Positions 25,848 through 26,151 of a stretch of DNA of 26,151 bases are shown piece by piece (the stretch's first letter is position 1; every line of letters begins with the position of its first letter). This stretch comes from a virus, in IMG/VR virus record IMGVR_UViG_3300030333_006401, positions 1 to 26,151 of that record; one strand, given 5' to 3'. A program made the position numbers and the translations under genes. The notes under the pieces are model-generated. The model was given only the letters and a program-made list of their open reading frames with translations. It did no database searches and was not told the origin of the DNA.

Positions 25848-25884
25848 AGGGGCATAGAAGAAAGGAAGAAAGAACTATGCCCCT
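25848..25884 (-). promoter_or_regulatory. Leader hairpin 2 with purine/pyrimidine loop
   Basis: AGGGGCATAG and CTATGCCCCT pair exactly over 10 bases, with a 17-base loop (pyrimidine-only on the minus strand). It is the most G+C-rich element of the gap. The bases after it on the minus strand (TTAAATTTAAAAC) are not a U-run, so I do not call it an intrinsic terminator. It lies between promoter and gene, so it would fold in the 5' untranslated leader. Confidence 0.75.
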
Positions 25885-25888
25885 ATAA

Positions 25889-25909
25889 GAACCTCTTAAA
25901 ATGAGATTC
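25889..25909 (-). promoter_or_regulatory. Leader hairpin 1 that sequesters an orphan SD copy
   Basis: On the minus strand GAATCTC and GAGGTTC can pair over 7 bases with one G-U, closing a 7-base loop. The 3' arm is part of the TAAGAGGTT copy that has no start codon. Confidence 0.5.
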
Positions 25910-25948
25910 AATTCTTTGAGAACGATAACCTATTTAAGTATCCATAAT

Positions 25949-25977
25949 AATATACAAAAAAATAACCATTAAGTCAA
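25949..25977 (-). promoter_or_regulatory. Sigma70-type promoter for the small-gene operon
   Basis: On the minus strand TTGACT (25972-25977), a 17-base spacer (25955-25971) and TATATT (25949-25954) form a near-consensus promoter. The predicted start is near 25942, leaving a leader of about 125 bases before the 80-aa gene. It lies in the largest gap of the window and points at the first gene of the block, which adds weight. Confidence 0.75.
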
Positions 25978-25980
25978 GCA

Positions 25981-26151
25981 TTATTTTTGAGAACTTGTAA
26001 CTAAGTTATTAGAAACTTGTTCACTTAATAGAGATTGTATTGTAAAATATAGAGACGGGTTTCGTTTCAATAAATCCTTAAAGTCTTTTTGATTCCAAAC
26101 TAAACATTCAGCGTTATGTTCTACCTTACAAGTTGCTGTTGCTGGTTTCTC
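25981..26151 (-). CDS. Cyclic-nucleotide-binding-domain protein, C-terminal part (cut by window edge)
   Basis: An open frame of 56 codons enters from the right edge and stops with TAA at 25981-25983, so the 5' end is missing. The residues read EKPATATCKVEHNAECLVWN, then KDFKDLLKRNPSLYFTIQSL. This matches the last strands and the C-terminal helix of the cNMP-binding (CRP/FNR effector) fold: R.ATV.A...CLLVW...DL..LL..NP.L...L...L. A helix-turn-helix does not follow, because the protein ends about 14 residues later (SEQVSNNLVTSSQK), so it is not a CRP-type regulator with a C-terminal DNA-binding domain. Domains may exist upstream, outside the window. It is separated from the next gene by a fresh promoter. 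Confidence 0.7.
   Translation of the reverse strand, partial: EKPATATCKVEHNAECLVWNQKDFKDLLKRNPSLYFTIQSLLSEQVSNNLVTSSQK

Noticed and set aside
25848-25884. Hairpin as an intrinsic terminator
   Set aside because: The stem is strong, but no U-run follows on either strand, and it lies downstream of the promoter and ahead of its gene. A terminator would block the operon, so a leader role is more likely.
25955-25962. T-run after the cNMP gene as a terminator
   Set aside because: A run of Ts lies 20 bases after the stop, but I found no stem before it. It is part of the spacer of the predicted promoter.
1-26151. tRNA genes, CRISPR arrays, insertion sequences and attachment sites
   Set aside because: No cloverleaf, no regularly spaced direct repeats and no transposase or integrase motif could be seen in the gaps, which together hold few bases.

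Overview
This window looks like the late structural (baseplate and tail-fibre) region of a large, AT-rich, T4-like myovirus, most likely marine. Every gene I can support lies on the minus strand. Genes are packed almost without gaps, and many stop and start codons overlap by one base (TAATG). Three protein families anchor the call: a gp25/GpW baseplate wedge protein, a gp6/GpJ-like wedge protein and a large protein carrying a GpI/gp7-like wedge domain. A gp55-like late sigma factor lies just upstream of them. The large proteins built from animal-like or adhesin-like modules (PKD, LamG, DNRLRE-like, FN3-like, Hint) resemble those known from marine phages. I see no bacterial housekeeping gene apart from a cut-off cyclic-nucleotide-binding domain at the right edge.

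Layout in the direction of transcription (right to left). At 25981-26151 is the C-terminus of a cNMP-binding-domain protein. A 163-base gap (25818-25980) follows. It holds a near-consensus sigma70-type promoter and a leader with two hairpins. Then come small regulatory or accessory genes: 80 aa; about 110 aa; a 47-aa ORF; a one-TM protein with a probable TTG start; and the gp55-like sigma factor. From 24034 to the left edge runs the virion module: a 132-aa protein, a gp5/spike-like protein, two small proteins, gp25, gp6, a DNRLRE-like protein, a 793-aa proline-rich/LamG protein, a 1956-aa multidomain protein ending in a Hint (intein-like) domain, a 240-aa protein, a 1134-aa protein, a 1542-aa gpI/LamG protein, a 228-aa virion protein and a cut-off final gene.

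The genes fit together simply. A host-type promoter would express the small genes and the sigma factor. The sigma factor would then redirect host RNA polymerase to the late virion operon. gp25, gp6 and the gpI-like protein would form the baseplate wedge core, the gp5-like protein would belong to the central spike or hub, and the very large modular proteins would form peripheral baseplate and host-recognition fibres.

The most interesting points are the Hint domain, which keeps its Cys1 and terminal His-Asn but lacks a +1 nucleophile; the promoter and two-hairpin leader with a duplicated Shine-Dalgarno sequence; the cNMP-binding remnant; and the fusion of a wedge domain to a LamG-like domain. 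All family assignments come from reading motifs by eye; no database search was run.
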